From assembly GCA_034687125.1 (NCBI GenBank), contig JAQGBZ010000413.1:1-51767 (forward strand): DNA of 51,767 bases. The letters run 5' to 3'. Origin of the DNA: Neelides folsomi. Taxonomy: Eukaryota > Arthropoda > Collembola > Neelipleona > Neelidae. Positions 34,529 to 45,915 of the stretch are shown here, one piece after another; position 1 is the first letter of the stretch, and the number at the start of each line of letters is the position of its first letter. Made by a program: the position numbers and the translations under genes. The notes under the pieces are model-generated. The model had not been told where the DNA came from, searched no databases, and worked only from the letters and a program-made list of their open reading frames with translations.

Positions 34529-34640
34529 TTGGAAATGATTGCTACCATGTGTAAATGATACTTCTGATTATTGCATAAAGTTGTAACATATACCATTTGA
34601 AAGAGCGTGCAAAAATACATCTTGGACAGCATTAAAATAT
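34521..34640. mobile_element. One end of a TA-inserted element
   Basis: Begins CAGGGTAGTTGGAAATG directly after TA, and contains CCATTTGAAAGAGCG, resembling subterminal DNA of mariner-like elements. The opposite end was not found, so its length is unknown; 34640-35233 shows no gene and may belong to it. Confidence 0.4.
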
Positions 34641-35233
34641 AAACTTTAATTGTAATTAACTTTTTTCTTCATTGTTCGCTTTACCCAGCTAATTGAACGC
34701 TTTAATTTATTTGCAACCCACAGTTGAGTCACAAACAAAGCACCGGCATCAAAGCACAGCAAGAGTTTTTACTCGATCAATAAAAAGCTGATCTTCAGTG
34801 TCTCCAATGAGGTTCATTATATGGCTTTATATTAAGTAATGATAGGATATTTTAAACCAGAGAGAAATGATTAAAAATTGGAATTTCATACGCTCTCATT
34901 TTCTTATTTTAGTCTCAATATTTGGGAAATTTTTCTCAAGGCCCCATTAAAAAGTTATGTATGTATCAATGTATTAAATTATTTTGATATTTATATATTT
35001 AGTATCTGTATATGCTATACAGTTATAAAGTATAGTCAGTATAATATAATATGTTAAAAATTAGGCAAATGTTAAATGCGTCAATAAAATATGATCTTAA
35101 AGTTTCAATTTATTTCATTTATGGTTTACAATTAATAATATAGAGTAATTTTGCCATATGTTAATTTTTTTGCAATTATACATAACTTACATCAACATTT
35201 TAATAATTCAAATTCAATCGAGTTTTTAAAATT

Positions 35234-38200
35234 CTATCGAGTAAAAACACACAATGGATAGTATTTGGAAGTGAAAACCTCGTGTATTAATCTCGCAGGA
35301 CTTGGATGATAAACCAATCTAGTTTGGGTCTCAGGGAAAAAAGCAAATCCAAACCCGGTGACTTTTTCAAGTGTTGCTTCCCATTGGAATTGAGTTTGAG
35401 ATTGTGTTCCGTAACCAGATGTCCAAAAGTACTCTTAAAGTTAATTAAAATACAATTAAAATATTTTTTCAATTTCTGTTTTTAATCATTTTTAATCGTT
35501 AAAAATACCATATGGAAGGAGACGCCCGATAAAGCGACTTTCATCAAGTGAGTCAAAATAAACCAAATCCATTCCAATTTGAGAGCAATAATTCTTTGCT
35601 CCAACCCAATCCATCTTAATGAAAATAAAAAATTCAATTGATATCAGGGTAGGCAAGTTTGTTTTTTAGGTTTTTGCTTTTTCAGTTTAAACTACCTTTT
35701 TGCTAGCAAATTTTGAGCAAAAATTTAGGTTTTTGCTTTTTGGTTAAATGATCAAGAACATAGAAAAATAATTTTCTGGAAAATTTTTAATTTGAATATA
35801 TTTTATATTAAAAACATGAATTGAATTATAACTTAACTCATTATTAACGATTTAATACTATTTGTTTGTATTAAACAAAGTTATAGTACGAAAATATACA
35901 AATTAAAAAAGGAATTAGCAAAAAGGTAGTTTAAACTAAAAAGCAACGACGGCCTAGCAAAAAGCTACCTTTTTGCCTACCCTGATTGACATTAATAAAA
36001 TGATTATACCTAGCATTATTATTATTTATTATTTGAGGTAACTAAATGTATCCTAAGTACTTAAAGCTATTGTTAGTCTTATAGTATCTAATTTATCTAT
36101 CAAACAAAATATCAATTTGAGGTTGATGGTTTGCATATTCTTGAAGAGATGAAAAAACAATATATTACATACTAGAGCACTTATAACCTTTCTAAATACT
36201 ATACATTATGTACCTACGCTGTAACTCTAAGCTCTACAGAATATAATGTACCTACATACACGTAGTATAAAGTATAAACCCTTACAGTTAGTATTAATAA
36301 ATGTTATAATATTCCTAGTTGAGTTGATTCCTCCTAATTTTGTATTCGTTTAAAATCATTAAACCTTTTAAAATTCGAAAGATAATTTAATGTCCTCCCA
36401 TTTAATGCATTTGGACAGTAATTTTAATATGAAAGTAAAGAATTTTATTTTCTTCCTTGTCCTAGAGCTTGATATTCCCTCCTGTTTCTATTTATATACT
36501 TACCTACCTATCAAAACTTGAGTTGGTTTCAAACTCAATGACAACTTTTGATAAATAGCCTATAATTTCATAAATAAACGTTTAATAATACATAGGAATT
36601 ATAGGATTCAGAATTTTGAATTATTCATAATAAAAATAATTTTCTTTAAAATCAATGAGGTTTAATTTGTAGAAATAATAAAAAATGATTTACTGGCGAG
36701 CATATGATTTTAATTTTCAGCTTCTAATCGAAAAATAACGACTATATTTTAACATGTTTTCAAATAAAAATTTATACAGTTTGCACCGTTTTTATAAAAT
36801 TTCGACTTTTTTATCCCATGTAAGCAAATGGAACGGTAAAAGGTTCATTCTTGATATAAATAATTATAAATATTTACCATTTTCTAGATTTTATTTTCCA
36901 TTAACTTTGTTTGTCATAGTTTTGCTTAGTTTTCCTCGTTTTGCATTTGATTGGCAAAATCGGGGAACATCAAAACGTGAAGATAATTTAGATCTATATT
37001 TAAATGGATTTTACTTAATTGGATTTTTTTGTTATTTACTTTATACATTTTTTTACGAATATTCTTTTTCCTTTGGAATAATCTCACTAATTAATGAAAT
37101 CATTAATTTGGATTTAAAATTTCAACGTAAGTAATTCACAATTTAATTTGTAATTTTTAATATGGAATTTTATCAAATAAGATGAGCATCATGTAAACAT
37201 GTAAGGTATATGTAAATTAATAAAATTATATTTTATAAGGTTTGTATTTATCTGATAAGGAGAGAACTTACAATGATGAAAACTCTAAAAAGGACACCCT
37301 TAAAAATGTTTTAAATTTTTTCCAATATTTTTCATATTATGAAACATTTGCATTGACATTCGTTTCATATATGTTTAGAGAAAAAGACTTTTTCAAAATT
37401 TATACTTATCCGCATTTCAAAATATTATTTAACCTTGAAAGTCATTTATGGGAATTTCTAATTTTTATTCCGTATTATTTTTTAATGCTGCGTGCACTTT
37501 TTGTAAATTTATACAATATTATTCATATTTATATAATTTTTAAAGTTCCAATAAATTGGTTGTCCGAAATTATTCTTCGACCTTGGCGGTTTAAAAATTC
37601 AGATACCATTTTTAAACTTTATAAAGAACTGTGGATCGTTTCAAACAAAATTAATTCATTCTTGTATTATCCAATAGTTTTAATTTTCACAATATTAATA
37701 ATTGGATCTGCAACGATTTTGAACATTTGCTTAAGTTATTTTGTTATATCACTAAAACCAGCAGTATTTTTTGAGAAATATTTCCCACTTGTTGTTCTTT
37801 TATTACTCCTAGCTTTAGGGTTGAATTGGGTAATTTTTTGCGCCAATAAATTGGAATCAACTTCCAGAATTTTTTTAAAACTGTTATTTCTCCAAAAGAG
37901 TAAATATGAAATTTTGTCAATGAAATCATTTCGACCATTTAAAACAAAATTTGGGGAATTTTATTATATCAATAATGAATTGGCATTTTTTATTTATCCA
38001 TTAATTTTAAATCTTGCTATGACTTGGTTAATTAAAAGCAATTAACGTTTGGTTAGCAGGGATGTTATAGTATAGAAAAATTAATATGGCTTGGTAGCAT
38101 TGTTAATTATAATGTTATTAATGTTAGGATGTATTTCGTGGTAAAATTCAAATAAAGTCAATAAACGTTAATTTAAGTAATATCTTACCAAAGTTTCTTC

Positions 38201-39316
38201 AAAATAAAAATATTTTCCGTTATATTCTCCAACAAATTCCAAACGTGGGGTTTTAGCATCACTATCAATTCTGACGTCTATAAATTAAAAATGTTAAAAA
38301 ATTTCCTTATTATTGTTAATATTGTTTAATGTAAAATGATTAAAAATGTATTTAAACAAATATACATAAATTCTTGACATTTTGGCAAATGAGTTTTCAA
38401 ACCTTTGACTTTCATTATGTTAGCTTTTAAAGAATTTTTGACAAATTCATTTTCTCCAATTGCTGTTCTCTGGTATTCAATTTCATTCTTTTTTTCATTT
38501 TTGTCATAAAAAGAAGTACACAAAACTTTGTGAAGTGACGTTGAGTTGTTAATTGGTTTTTGCAAAGTTTGTGTCAAATAATTTGAAGCATCGTTAATAA
38601 AAACTAGACCCATTTTCGCATGTTCAAAATAAGTAAATGGATGATTTGGAATTTTTTCCCCAGTTTTCTGCCAGATAAAATTGTCAAGTGAATATGTTCC
38701 TACGGCCGATGTCCAAAACCTATCTATAATGTGAAAATTGGTCTTAATGTTAGTTCAGATAATGGACAAAAACCATTGCACAAAAACGGGCGGTTGTTGC
38801 ACGTTTTATTATTAAATTAATCATATATGTTCATACTTCATACCATTACGGTAAGGTAATAATAAAGCTACAGCATTGCCTTCATCTCTTGAGTCAAAAT
38901 AAGCTAAATCCATACCATTTTCATGGCATTTTATATTTGCACTTGGTTTGTCCATCTATGAATTATTAAATTAAATAGTAATATATATAATTTATGTGTT
39001 AATTGCTTTCTAAAGCTTCATTTTTTCAAAGGAAAATGATAGCGATGAATTGGTTTATTGAATTATAAAGTAATAGGTAGCATGTTATTTAGTATACATA
39101 TGTGTTATTAAGTTTTTATGCTTATGTAATATATCAATTAATATATAAAATTAAGAATATTACTCTAACCCATTGTGTTGAATAAAAAAATTCTTTTCTG
39201 TTCACAAATCCAACGGATACAAGATCTCCATCTATTTTGTTTCCATGTTGTAATTTTGCTTCGGAAATTGACAATGTCAAAATTACAACTATTAGAAATA
39301 AAAAATTGCCAGTCAT
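35234..39316 (-). CDS. Secreted protein with two C-type lectin-like domains
   Basis: Six exons: 39316-39170, 38955-38844, 38723-38366, 38270-38189, 35614-35509, 35433-35234, giving 334 aa. Signal peptide MTGNFLFLIVVILTLSISEA. Domain 1: DKPSANIKCHENGMDLAYFD, then RFWTSAVGTYSLDNFIW. Domain 2: FYFEETLMDWVGAKNYC, GMDLVYFDSLDE, then FWTSGYGTQSQTQFQW and YPLCVFTR at the stop. The two domains share intron positions before MD and after LLPY, so the gene arose by internal duplication. The usual calcium/sugar motifs (EPN/QPD and WND) are not visible, so sugar binding is doubtful. By family, an extracellular recognition or immunity protein. Intron 4 is 2.6 kb and holds a receptor-like gene on the other strand (36754-38045) and a hAT-type element (35645-35984); the join across it is supported by phase and by domain continuity. 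Confidence 0.78.
35645..35984. mobile_element. 340-bp hAT-type miniature element
   Basis: Terminal inverted repeats CAGGGTAGGCAA and TTGCCTACCCTG, flanked by 8-bp direct repeats ATTGATAT (35637-35644) and ATTGACAT (35985-35992) with one mismatch. CAGGG-type ends with 8-bp duplications are the hAT pattern. Inner inverted copies of GTAGTTTAAACT and TAGCAAAAAG occur at both ends. Non-coding. It sits in the long intron of the lectin gene. Confidence 0.82.
36754..38045 (+). CDS. Gustatory-receptor-like membrane protein
   Basis: Two exons, 36754-37126 and 37240-38045, joined by a 113-bp intron (CAA C|GT), giving 392 aa, the usual length of insect gustatory receptors (7tm_7 family). Hydrophobic segments at about residues 45-65, 87-110, 130-150, 190-225, 255-285, 300-325 and 365-390 suggest seven helices. 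The C-terminal layout, STSRIFLKLLFLQ then MKSFRPFKTKFGEFYY and a last helix, fits the receptor tail, but the TYhhhhhQF motif is not recognisable, so this is a distant member. By family, a sensory-neuron ligand-gated channel subunit; ligand unknown. It lies complete within an intron of the opposite-strand lectin gene. Confidence 0.62.
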
Positions 39317-40023
39317 TGTTCAGCAATTGTTTTGATCTTAAAGGTACAATACCCACTGTGTGATGAAAGAAGATAGAAATAATAGGTAATGATAATGATT
39401 ATCAATCACATTTAAAATTACATATTGTGCACTTTATTCTATTACACAAATTAATTAGTGTAATTAGATAAGCATTTCCAACTTCCAAATTGGGAAAGAT
39501 TTAATTAAAATCCTCAAAAATTCACTAACATAATGATAAAAATAATTAAATATGTATATTTCTCTATTAGAATCACATTTCCCTTATCAGAATTAAAAAA
39601 CTTGAAATGATACCGTTTGTCCGATTTCAAGCTTAAATGAATTCAAATATGAGTTTATATTTTTAACTTACTTACGACATACCCATGCCCATACCTACTT
39701 TCTTTTAATAAGAGCTGTGTAATCGAATGTGTAAATTATAGATAGTTTGGTTTTATTTTATGAAGAAAGATAATGCTTAATATTAATCCATTTTCTGCTA
39801 CCATAAAATATTTAAAAATATACAATAATTCAATTTTGTATGTAATAATTACATTAGTAGTGATTTTATTTTTAATAAAATTATTCTAAAAATCATTATT
39901 ATTTAGTCACAATGTCACAAATAAAGAATAGCAATAAATTGTCCGGGTTTACAATTTATTTTTATTCACATTACATATTATTGTATATGAACTATGAATA
40001 TTTAGTAAATCATATCTTGTAAA
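39317..40023. other. Gene-free stretch
   Basis: Holds the promoter of the minus-strand lectin gene starting at 39316 and the 3' flank of the OBP-like gene. A/T-rich; no other feature seen. Confidence 0.5.
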
Positions 40024-40942
40024 TTATGCACAAACCTGAAATAAATCATTAATCATTTTTTATTGATTAAATAATGGTTACTTTATAGGTACATATAATT
40101 ATTTTTTACTTGTACTAAACTTACTGAAATGAACGCCTTTGAAATACATTCTCCAATGGGGATAAAAGATGCACAATCATCAACTTTAGTTAGAGTGCGA
40201 GTGCCTAATAAAATATTTTAATTTTATAATTATTACTGAGAATTTCTCAATGATGAATTATAAATTATAAATAACCATTAATATAAGTTCACGAAATAGA
40301 TTATAAATAATCCAAACTAACCTTTGGAGTCATCATAGCATTTTTCAACCATCAATTGAATTTCCGTTTTAATCATATTTGGTAAATCTGGGCTGATTGA
40401 TTGCTCAATGTTTTCTTTCAATATTTGACCTTCCTCTGTCACAAGACTTTTCTTATGATTAAGGCATTTGTAATAGCACTGGACAAAATTTAAAAAATAA
40501 TTTCTAAGTTGTCGGTGCATCAAGATCAAGTATACACAAATGAATATTTAAATATTTCTTTCATTTATGCATAATATTTATAATATACCGCAAGATCGTC
40601 TTTTTTATTTTCTCTTAAATCTTCAATATTTTGAACTTCGGCATCTTTGAGACAATCTTCGACATTGAAAAAATCTTTTATCGCATTCAACAAATCTTCA
40701 TCCATGCATTCTTTCTGAACGTCGATTTCTGTTTCATTTTTACCTAAAGCCAAATCCTATAATTTAAAGATGTTTAATATTATTATACATAGATATTATA
40801 TAAACGATATACACGAATTGAAGTATATATAATAATTCTACATATATGCATAATAAATTTTTTTTTTTGATAATTTAAATATTCTTACATTTATTGCACA
40901 AAGAAATATAATCTCAATTATAAAAATATTATTAATTTTCAT
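40024..40942 (-). CDS. Odorant-binding-protein-like secreted protein
   Basis: Five exons joined by phase: 40942-40889 (signal peptide MKINNIFIIEIIFLCAIN), 40756-40589, 40478-40322, 40204-40125, 40035-40024, giving 156 aa. The cysteine pattern fits the PBP/GOBP fold: an N-terminal Cys (KEC or VEDC), then CYYKC (C-x3-C), 41 residues, VEKC, 15 residues, VDDC, and CASFIPIGEC (C-x8-C). Length and all-helical character also fit. By family, a soluble carrier of small hydrophobic ligands in sensory lymph or other secretions. One extra cysteine is present. The last 4-codon exon is uncertain; reading through the donor at 40125 would add about a dozen residues instead. It lies near other chemosensory genes here. 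Confidence 0.72.
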
Positions 40943-42104
40943 AATAACCATTATTTTACTTTATATTTCGAATGGAGCTTTTTACTTGTATAATTGTATA
41001 AAGTACACTTACAAAATACAGGTTCTTGAATATTACAGAACCTAGTGCTTGACCTACACAGCAAATTTATTTTGTGAAGATTAATACTACATTTAATTCT
41101 TAACCATTACAATTATAATCTCCTTTCTCTCAATTCTTATTCATTTTATTATAATTATAAACGATTAAAGATTTAATTATTTAGATTGTTTATTTGTAAA
41201 TGTTCATGTAAAAAGCATTTCAAAATATGACAGTGACACATTTCCTCTCATGTTGAATTTGTTAATTAAGATATAATTCCATTATGCAAATGTAATAACA
41301 CGCATATGTATTATAATTACTATGTATATCATAAAATGTCATATTTATAAAATACATAATTTATTATTCTTTTGTGTGAAGCATGCATGCATGCAGCATG
41401 CAGTATACTAGATATTATACTATAGTATAGAATTAATAATGATTAAGATTTTATAAAGATAGATGATAGAATAAATTATATATGAATTATATTAAAAATT
41501 GCCATTATGTTCTGTTGAATTATCAATAAAAAATATTTTTGTTGAAATACCAAAATTTAAACAATTGTCTTGTGTATAATGATTTTAATTGTTTTTAATT
41601 TCAATTATTCATTGTTGGAACCATGTGTGTGTTTGATTTTAAGAATTGTCCTCCGCTGACTTCAAAGCAGGGCCACAACAACAAAAATTCAACAAATTAT
41701 GCATTTTTACACATCTCAAATTTTAAAATATAAAATTTCAAAATTTTATCAAAATTTGACCTTTGATTTTAACAGACAAAATTCATTTGATTTCATCATT
41801 CCTAATGATGGCCATAATTGTCCAATATCTCTAAAGTCTGTAGCCAATTATCATCACTCAGCCTTCCCTCGTTAGTTATATATAACTATCTGTTAATGTT
41901 AATCTAACTAATTATAAAGTAACTTTATAAGTTTTTAAATAAAATAATACTTTATAAATATAAAATTATTATAATATTAGTAATGACTAATTGTACAATG
42001 AATTTTCAACATAGATTTATTTATGTAGTAATGATTGATCAACTAAATCATAATTTTTTTATAAATATTTAGATAAATTTAATTTGACCGAAGTTGAAGA
42101 AGAT
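40943..42104. other. Gene-free stretch
   Basis: No gene. A small GCAT-type repeat (GCATGCATGCATGCAGCATGC) lies at about 41382-41402, next to an AT-rich palindromic run (ATTATACTATAGTATAG). Confidence 0.5.
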
Positions 42105-42386
42105 TAGACATACATTAATGAATCACGAGATGATTCACAAGAGAGAAATACGCAAATGTAAATATTGCAATAAGGAATGTAATACTGAAAAGAATGTCTC
42201 GTGTGTGGAAAGAGTTTCACCAAAAAATTGAGTTTAGATTATCATCACAGATATTATCATATGTCATTTAATTGCGATTTATGTGAAATGACATTTAAGA
42301 CTAAATTACAGCTCAATAACCATACTGATAATTGTCAAGTTATAAATAATGAAAAAATTAAAATGGAAATTAAAGATGAATTATGA
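42105..42386 (+). pseudogene. C2H2 zinc-finger gene fragment
   Basis: Pieces of fingers in two frames: NHEMIHKREIRKCKYCNKEC up to about 42195, then after a frame change CLVCGKSFTKKLSLDYHHRYYH and CDLCEMTFKTKLQLNNH, ending at TGA 42386 after KMEIKDEL. The finger at the frame change has lost its middle. No ATG-led gene or other exon was found; it is a fragment or decayed copy, not related closely to the ZAD genes at 2069-7838. Confidence 0.6.
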
Positions 42387-43196
42387 TGAAATCGCCGAAA
42401 TTAATAATTTCAATTAATTACAAATGAAGTTTATATTTGTAAAAGTATAAAAATACAATATTATACATACCTAATAGTATTTCAAAAAATGAATTTACGT
42501 ATAATTCTAATCAAAGCGTTATAAAAGTAAATTATTTATATGAATATTATACGTAATCGTATGTAGTATTTAGTATGCTTATATATCTATGTAATAATAA
42601 ATACCTAATATAATTTGGTAGCTCACGAAAAGTGCCACTTGAAATATTTAACAAAAAGTGAATCTCTTTAATAGATTAAAATTACCGTTATGCAATAGAA
42701 GCACTCACATTCAACGAAAGTTTGCCAGTCTTCTTATTCCCTTGTTAGTTTATTCACAACAATCGACAGTCGACATTACATTGTGTACATAGATAATAAA
42801 TGAATATCGAGTATGATCTAAAGGTGATATTAAACATGATACTTACAGATATATGGTAAAATGCTGATAATTTATTAATCATATTACCATATGTATAATT
42901 GATAATTTTATACTAAACTTGCTAATAAAGTCTGATGGTTTAACATTAATTAATATTATAAGTAATATGGATTATTCATATCCAATGCACTCACACTATG
43001 ATACTGGAGTTAAATAGTAACATAGGTACCTATGTATGTAGATACTATACCTTAGGCAGTAGCATCATTACGATCACACTTAAAACGATTTAATGAAAGT
43101 AGATAAAACATCCCATTGACATTAGAGAGTCACAACAAGATTCATTTTTATTCATTCCAACACTAACGCTAATTTTTGATTTCAATTCTCTTAGAA
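42387..43196. other. Gene-free stretch
   Basis: A/T-rich; its right end must hold the promoter of the gene starting at 43197. Nothing else seen. Confidence 0.5.
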
Positions 43197-44081
43197 ATGA
43201 AGGTAAATAATAGATAAGGTACAATATTTAGTATTTTAACAAAATATACATTTGATTGTAGGATTCTGTGTGTCTCGTAACTGGAGGTGGAAATGGATTA
43301 GGAAAGGCCGTTTCGGAATTATTTTTGAAGAAGGGAGCTAAGGTTGCTATTTGCGACCTCGACCTTTCAAATAAAAATGAAATTGCGTATAGCAATTCAG
43401 AAAATACACTCTTTTGCTCAATTGATGTAAGTTGTATTTAGATTTTGATCTTACTATTTAATATGAATATTATATCTATAGGTAACAAAGGAATCAGATG
43501 TAAAAGAATGTGTAAAACTCGTCGAATCCAAATTTGGAAAATTGAATATCGTTGTGAACTGTGCTGGAATTTTTATCCAGGGTGGTTTATTTGATAGTCA
43601 AACAAATCTCCCACACAACGTTGATAGTTTCAATAAAGTGATGAACGTCAATTCATTTGGCACTTTCAATGTGAGCAGATTGGCCGTTGATTTGATGAGG
43701 AAAAATGTCCCTGATGAAGATGGCGGTCGAGGAGTGATTATAAACACGTCGAGCATTTTAGGATTTGAAGGATCCGTAAATACAATTGCATATTCTGGAA
43801 GTAAAGGAGCTGTTGCTGGGATGACGTTACCAATGGCGCGGGACTTATCTCCGCTTGGGATTCGCGTTGTTGCCATTGCCCCGGGGTTCTTTGAAACCAA
43901 TATGACGGCTCCAATACCGGAAGATAGACAAAAAGCTCTTATTGGAGGACAAGCATTCCCAAAAAGACAGGGAAAACCAGAAGAATTTGCAAGACTTGTT
44001 AATTCAATTGTGAAAAATCCAATGTTGAACGGAACAGTCATCCATCTTGATGCAGGGCTTAAAATATCATTTTCATCATAA
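43197..44081 (+). CDS. HSD17B10: 3-hydroxyacyl-CoA dehydrogenase type-2 (SDR family)
   Basis: Mitochondrial NAD-dependent short-chain dehydrogenase; the family oxidises 3-hydroxyacyl-CoA and hydroxysteroids and is a subunit of mitochondrial RNase P in animals. Three exons: 43197-43202 (only ATGAAG), 43262-43426 and 43482-44081, giving 256 aa, close to the family's about 260. Seen: cofactor motif TGGGNGLG, NCAG, catalytic Ser in INTSSILGFEG, catalytic YSGSK, and the family marks MTLPMARDLSPLGIRV and IAPGFFETNM. The start is the two-codon first exon, because without it no ATG precedes the cofactor fold. No longer N-terminal presequence is seen. No lesions. Flanked by two dead zinc-finger fragments. 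Confidence 0.93.
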
Positions 44082-44384
44082 TTCATATATCATTGTTATA
44101 TATTCAAAATTGAATTTTATTTTGTTGAATAAAATGTATGATACAAATCTGTTTAAGTTAATCATTAATCATACTTCACACCCGAAATGTATCAGCATTT
44201 AGGAAATTGCTTATTAATGGTTATTGTTGTTATATAGTGTGATACAAAAGGTCGATCAAAAATATAAAAAAGCACTTTTCAAATCAAACAATCTTTCAAA
44301 ATTTAGTTATTTTTACATGTATAATATCATGAGAATGATTTAATTGTTGCAATCCACCCTACCGAGGAATCCCAATAACAATAA
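44082..44384. other. 3' flank, gene-free
   Basis: A/T-rich sequence after the dehydrogenase stop, with AATAAAATG near 44130 as a possible polyadenylation signal. No gene. Confidence 0.45.
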
Positions 44385-45303
44385 AAGAATACAATACACA
44401 TTTAAGAGCTTGCCGCAAAAGATCATTTCCCTATAAGAAGAAAAACTCGCCCAATGTAAAGTTTGCGAGAAAGTTTTTGTGAGGAGCAATTTAGTAAACA
44501 TATGATGATTCACAGTGGGGAAAGAGCAGCAGAATGTTTCTTTTGTTCAATGAAGTTCATAAGACACGAAAGCCTTCAAATACACATAAGAACTCACACA
44601 AATGAATTTCCCTTCAAATGTCCCAAATGTCCTTTAGCTTTCCAAATTAAAAATCGATTAAACTACCACATGACTAAACAGTCGCCCCCGATACCTTTGA
44701 CCCGAGAAACCATCAAATGTAAAATATGCGAAAAGGAATTGATAAGTGTACCGATGTTGGCCAGACATAAATCATGAAGTGAAAAAATGTTCTTATTGTT
44801 ACAAGACCTTTTCTAACACAGTTAATAGGAATAGACATGAAAGAAACCACACGGGGGAAAAACCATTTAAATGTAAAACTTGTGGAATGGCTTTTAAATT
44901 TAGCGGTTGTTTGGCGAAACATGTTAGATTACACACATGGGCTAGACCATATGTATGTAATATATGTGATAAGGCTTTTAGGATTAAACAAAACTTAACC
45001 TGCCATTTACAAATGCACGCCAATGAAAGAAAATTTGTGTGCGACATTTGTTCAAAGGCATTTGTAACTAACACGAATTAGAAGAGTCATAAGAGTTCTG
45101 TTCACCCTCCCAAAAATGCTGTATTTGAATGTCTAATGTGTGGGAAAAGTTTTAAAAATCAACGATCCCTAACTGGTCACATTGTAATCCACTCTGATGA
45201 TAGGCCTTTTAAATGTGATTTGTGTGAAAAGGCTTATAAGCTTACATTTAGAGGTACATTAAGAGTTCATAAGAAAAAATGCAATTTAAAGAAAAAACAT
45301 TAA
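44385..45303 (+). pseudogene. C2H2 multi-finger pseudogene
   Basis: About ten C2H2 fingers in a row (CKVCEKVF, CFFCSMKF, CPKCPLAF, CKICEKEL, CSYCYKTF, CKTCGMAF, CNICDKAF, CDICSKAF, CLMCGKSF, CDLCEKAY) with HTGEKPFKC-type linkers, but the coding line changes frame near 44440, 44490 and 44770 and has an in-frame TAG at 45079-45081. No introns are visible, so it may be a retrocopy, though no poly(A) tail was noted. No ZAD remains in the window. It ends KKKCNLKKKH at TAA 45303. Confidence 0.8.
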
Positions 45304-45915
45304 ATGTAAATTGTTAATGTCAATATTGAATATTTATTGTATTTTTAATTGAAACGACAATCAAATTGATTGTTTTATTAAACTTTATTTCTAAATTATC
45401 ATTAATTTTGTCACTTATAAATAATAAGAACTTAAAAAATTGTGCTCATGAGTATTTCCAATGATGTGAATAGTTGTAATACTGAAACTCCAAGAACCCT
45501 TCATTAAAAATAAACAAGAATTTTATGTGTTTTTTCATGAGAAAAGTTTCATTTATTAAAATTATGCATTTGAATTGAATTGAATTTATTTATTCATAAA
45601 TATACCTAGGTATATACATACTTTTGTTAGTTAGTGTTTAGTAGAATAATTTAGATTTCATTTTTAAAGTGTTCATCTATACAATGTATTCATGCATTTA
45701 TATATTAAAGTGATTGTGAGCAAGTGAATATGTTTATCTTCAGTTCAGTTTACATTCAATGTAAATTTTTTCAATTTCGAATTGATTGAAAAGTTTCTAA
45801 TTTTAAATAAAATTTTAATTTTTTGAATAGGAGATGAATTTTATAAATTAAACCATTTTCTAACTCTTTCGCTATTTTATTATCGATAATATAATATATC
45901 CATGAGATATTGAAG
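45304..45915. other. Gene-free stretch
   Basis: A/T-rich spacer; presumably holds the promoter of the secreted protein starting at 45916. No clear motif found. Confidence 0.5.

Noticed and set aside
35234..35614. A separate truncated lectin pseudogene
   Set aside because: Phase and domain continuity with the exon at 38189-38270 make it the 3' end of the larger lectin gene.
43598..44086. 162-codon minus-strand frame
   Set aside because: Shadow of the dehydrogenase third exon.
44385..45303. Programmed frameshifting as an explanation for the multi-frame zinc-finger region
   Set aside because: There are at least three shifts plus a stop and no slippery sites; decay is simpler.
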